Assembly: GCA_964572725.1 (NCBI GenBank)
Contig: CAZNFW010000077.1
Location: forward strand, 1-7,610
Length of the DNA stretch: 7,610 nucleotides
Source: Rosettibacter sp964572725
GTDB taxonomy: Bacteria; Bacteroidota; Ignavibacteria; Ignavibacteriales; Melioribacteraceae
Direction of reading: 5' to 3'
This document shows, piece after piece, positions 7,245 to 7,610 of this stretch. The notes beneath the pieces are model-generated. The model did no database searches and was not told the origin of the DNA. It worked only from the letters and a program-made list of their open reading frames with translations. Every line of letters begins with the position of its first letter. Position 1 is the first letter of the stretch. The position numbers and the translations under genes were made by a program.

Positions 7245-7300
7245 GAAGTTACTCCTTTTTTTGTTAAACAAATTTTAATTGATAAAAAAGTTGTAACTTC
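7245..7300 (-). promoter_or_regulatory. Shine-Dalgarno-sequestering hairpin of btuB (riboswitch expression platform)
   Basis: In the btuB leader RNA, GAAGUUAC (7300-7293) pairs perfectly with GUAACUUC (7252-7245). After a 2x2 internal loop, CUUUUUU (7290-7284) pairs with AAAAAAG (7261-7255). This gives a 15-bp stem with a 22-nt loop. The btuB ribosome site AAAGGAG (7258-7252), 8 bases before the ATG at 7243, lies inside the 3' arm, and the stem ends two bases before the start codon. The arrangement is what is expected of an OFF-state translational switch: ribosome access is blocked when this stem forms. Pairing is seen in the sequence; the ligand dependence is inferred from the upstream aptamer. 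Confidence 0.65.
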
Positions 7301-7341
7301 GTGGGTTGATAAGTTTGAATGAAATACGATATGTTAACTCG

Positions 7342-7373
7342 TAAATCAAACCTCACCCGCGAAGGTTGATTTA
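7342..7373 (-). promoter_or_regulatory. Post-aptamer hairpin, candidate L13 kissing-loop partner of the cobalamin riboswitch
   Basis: Between aptamer and btuB the RNA forms an 11-bp stem with one bulged base (arms 7373-7363 and 7353-7342) and a 9-nt loop UCGCGGGUG. The loop's GCGGG is complementary to CCCGC in the conserved GCCCCGCAACUG segment of the aptamer (7493-7489). In studied cobalamin riboswitches a loop of this kind (L13) kisses loop L5 to signal ligand binding. There is no T-run after the stem, so it is not a classic intrinsic terminator. Confidence 0.6.
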
Positions 7374-7386
7374 TTTTGTTAAGGGA

Positions 7387-7546
7387 TTTGCGGCAGGTCT
7401 CCTGGCTCGAGATATCGTTTAACGCCTTCCCGCCCGCCAATGGTGGGCAGTGGCATAATGTTAAACGACTTTTACATCTCTCACAGTTGCGGGGCAGCAC
7501 CGGACTTTCATCGGTTTCCCTTTTAAGTCCTAACGGACACCGCAAA
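7387..7546 (-). ncRNA. Cobalamin riboswitch aptamer controlling btuB
   Basis: Read on the minus strand, the roughly 160-nt element has the conserved parts in order. P1 is closed by UUUGCGG (7546-7540) with CCGCAAA (7393-7387), a perfect 7-bp stem. The AAGGGAAACC...GAUGAAAGUCCGG core is at 7522-7500, GCUGCCCCGCAACUGUGA at 7498-7481, and an internal 9-bp stem forms between 7468-7460 and 7423-7415. GCCACUG is at 7454-7448, GGGAAGGC at 7431-7424, and the B12 box GAGCCAGGAGACCUGCC at 7408-7392. These are hallmarks of the cobalamin riboswitch family (Rfam Cobalamin, RF00174), probably the large adenosylcobalamin-binding form. It lies about 145 nt upstream of the B12 receptor gene and should lower btuB expression when cobalamin is plentiful. 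Open frames crossing it on both strands are not genes. Confidence 0.96.
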
Positions 7547-7577
7547 CTTTATAGAACGACATTTCCAATATAAAATA

Positions 7578-7608
7578 ATTATATAACAAAAAAAACTTGA
7601 AATCACAA
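7578..7608 (-). promoter_or_regulatory. Candidate promoter of the riboswitch-btuB transcript
   Basis: On the minus strand TTGTGA (7608-7603) is followed by a T-rich spacer and TATATAAT, which offers TATATA at 17-bp spacing or TATAAT (7583-7578) at 19-bp spacing. Transcription would start near 7570, about 25 nt before the riboswitch P1 stem, a sensible distance. The match is to a generic sigma-70 pattern; promoters in this lineage may differ, and the -35 is only 4 of 6. Confidence 0.35.
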
Positions 7609-7610
7609 TT

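Noticed and set aside
7059..7271. 70-codon minus-strand open frame in another frame of the btuB start
   Set aside because: The btuB frame has the signal peptide, TonB box and strong ribosome site; this frame has none.
7284..7320. CRISPR or tandem repeat structure
   Set aside because: No regularly spaced direct repeats occur here or elsewhere in the window; the short matches seen are arms of hairpins.
7342..7373. Intrinsic terminator in the btuB leader
   Set aside because: The stem is stable enough but is followed by ACGAGUUAAC rather than a U-run, and its loop fits a kissing-loop role better.
7264..7545. 93-codon minus-strand open frame across the riboswitch
   Set aside because: It coincides almost exactly with the cobalamin aptamer and leader; its composition follows conserved RNA motifs (B12 box, GCCCCGCAACUG) rather than a protein family.
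7376..7573. 65-codon plus-strand open frame near the right edge
   Set aside because: It is antisense to the riboswitch and openness there is explained by the higher GC content of the structured RNA; no ribosome site or family resemblance.

Overview
The window is an AT-rich bacterial chromosome segment. Three things point to the Bacteroidota/Ignavibacteriota part of the tree (an inference from sequence style, not a placement): several starts lack a good Shine-Dalgarno, there is a TonB-dependent receptor, and there is a NapC-type multiheme cytochrome with an extended membrane anchor. I found no mobile genes, CRISPR array, tRNA or rRNA.

Left part, minus strand (1-1809): a three-gene cluster read right to left. 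It holds a lipoprotein with a trypsin-like serine peptidase domain (GTG start), a DinB/YfiT-like putative metalloenzyme, and the N-terminal part of a 2'-5' RNA ligase/LigT-like (2H phosphoesterase) protein that runs off the left edge. DinB and the 2H gene are separated by one base, so they are probably translationally coupled. Region 1810-2014 (205 bp) contains no gene; a weak terminator-like hairpin lies next to the cytochrome stop.

Middle (2015-5177): a 503-aa inner-membrane cytochrome with three predicted membrane helices and seven heme-attachment motifs (minus strand) resembles Geobacter ImcH in layout. ImcH is a quinol oxidase of the NapC/NirT family used in extracellular electron transfer. 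Its first heme motif has the expanded spacing CX3CH. A very AT-rich 130-bp divergent region separates it from a plus-strand operon of a histidine kinase with no recognisable sensor domain and an RluE-type 23S rRNA pseudouridine synthase.

Right part (5178-7610): a BtuB-type vitamin B12 TonB-dependent receptor on the minus strand converges on rluE. The 146-bp gap between them holds a nested inverted repeat: near-perfect 18-bp outer arms bounding about 125 bp, with a 9-bp inner hairpin. Upstream of btuB is a complete cobalamin riboswitch of about 160 nt. It is followed by a hairpin whose loop is complementary to a conserved aptamer loop (L5-L13 kissing type), and then by a 15-bp stem whose 3' arm contains the btuB Shine-Dalgarno. 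Together these give a readable model of B12-dependent translational control of B12 uptake. Most components belong to known families. The points most worth a second look are the CX3CH ImcH-like cytochrome, the B12 expression platform and the intergenic nested palindrome.
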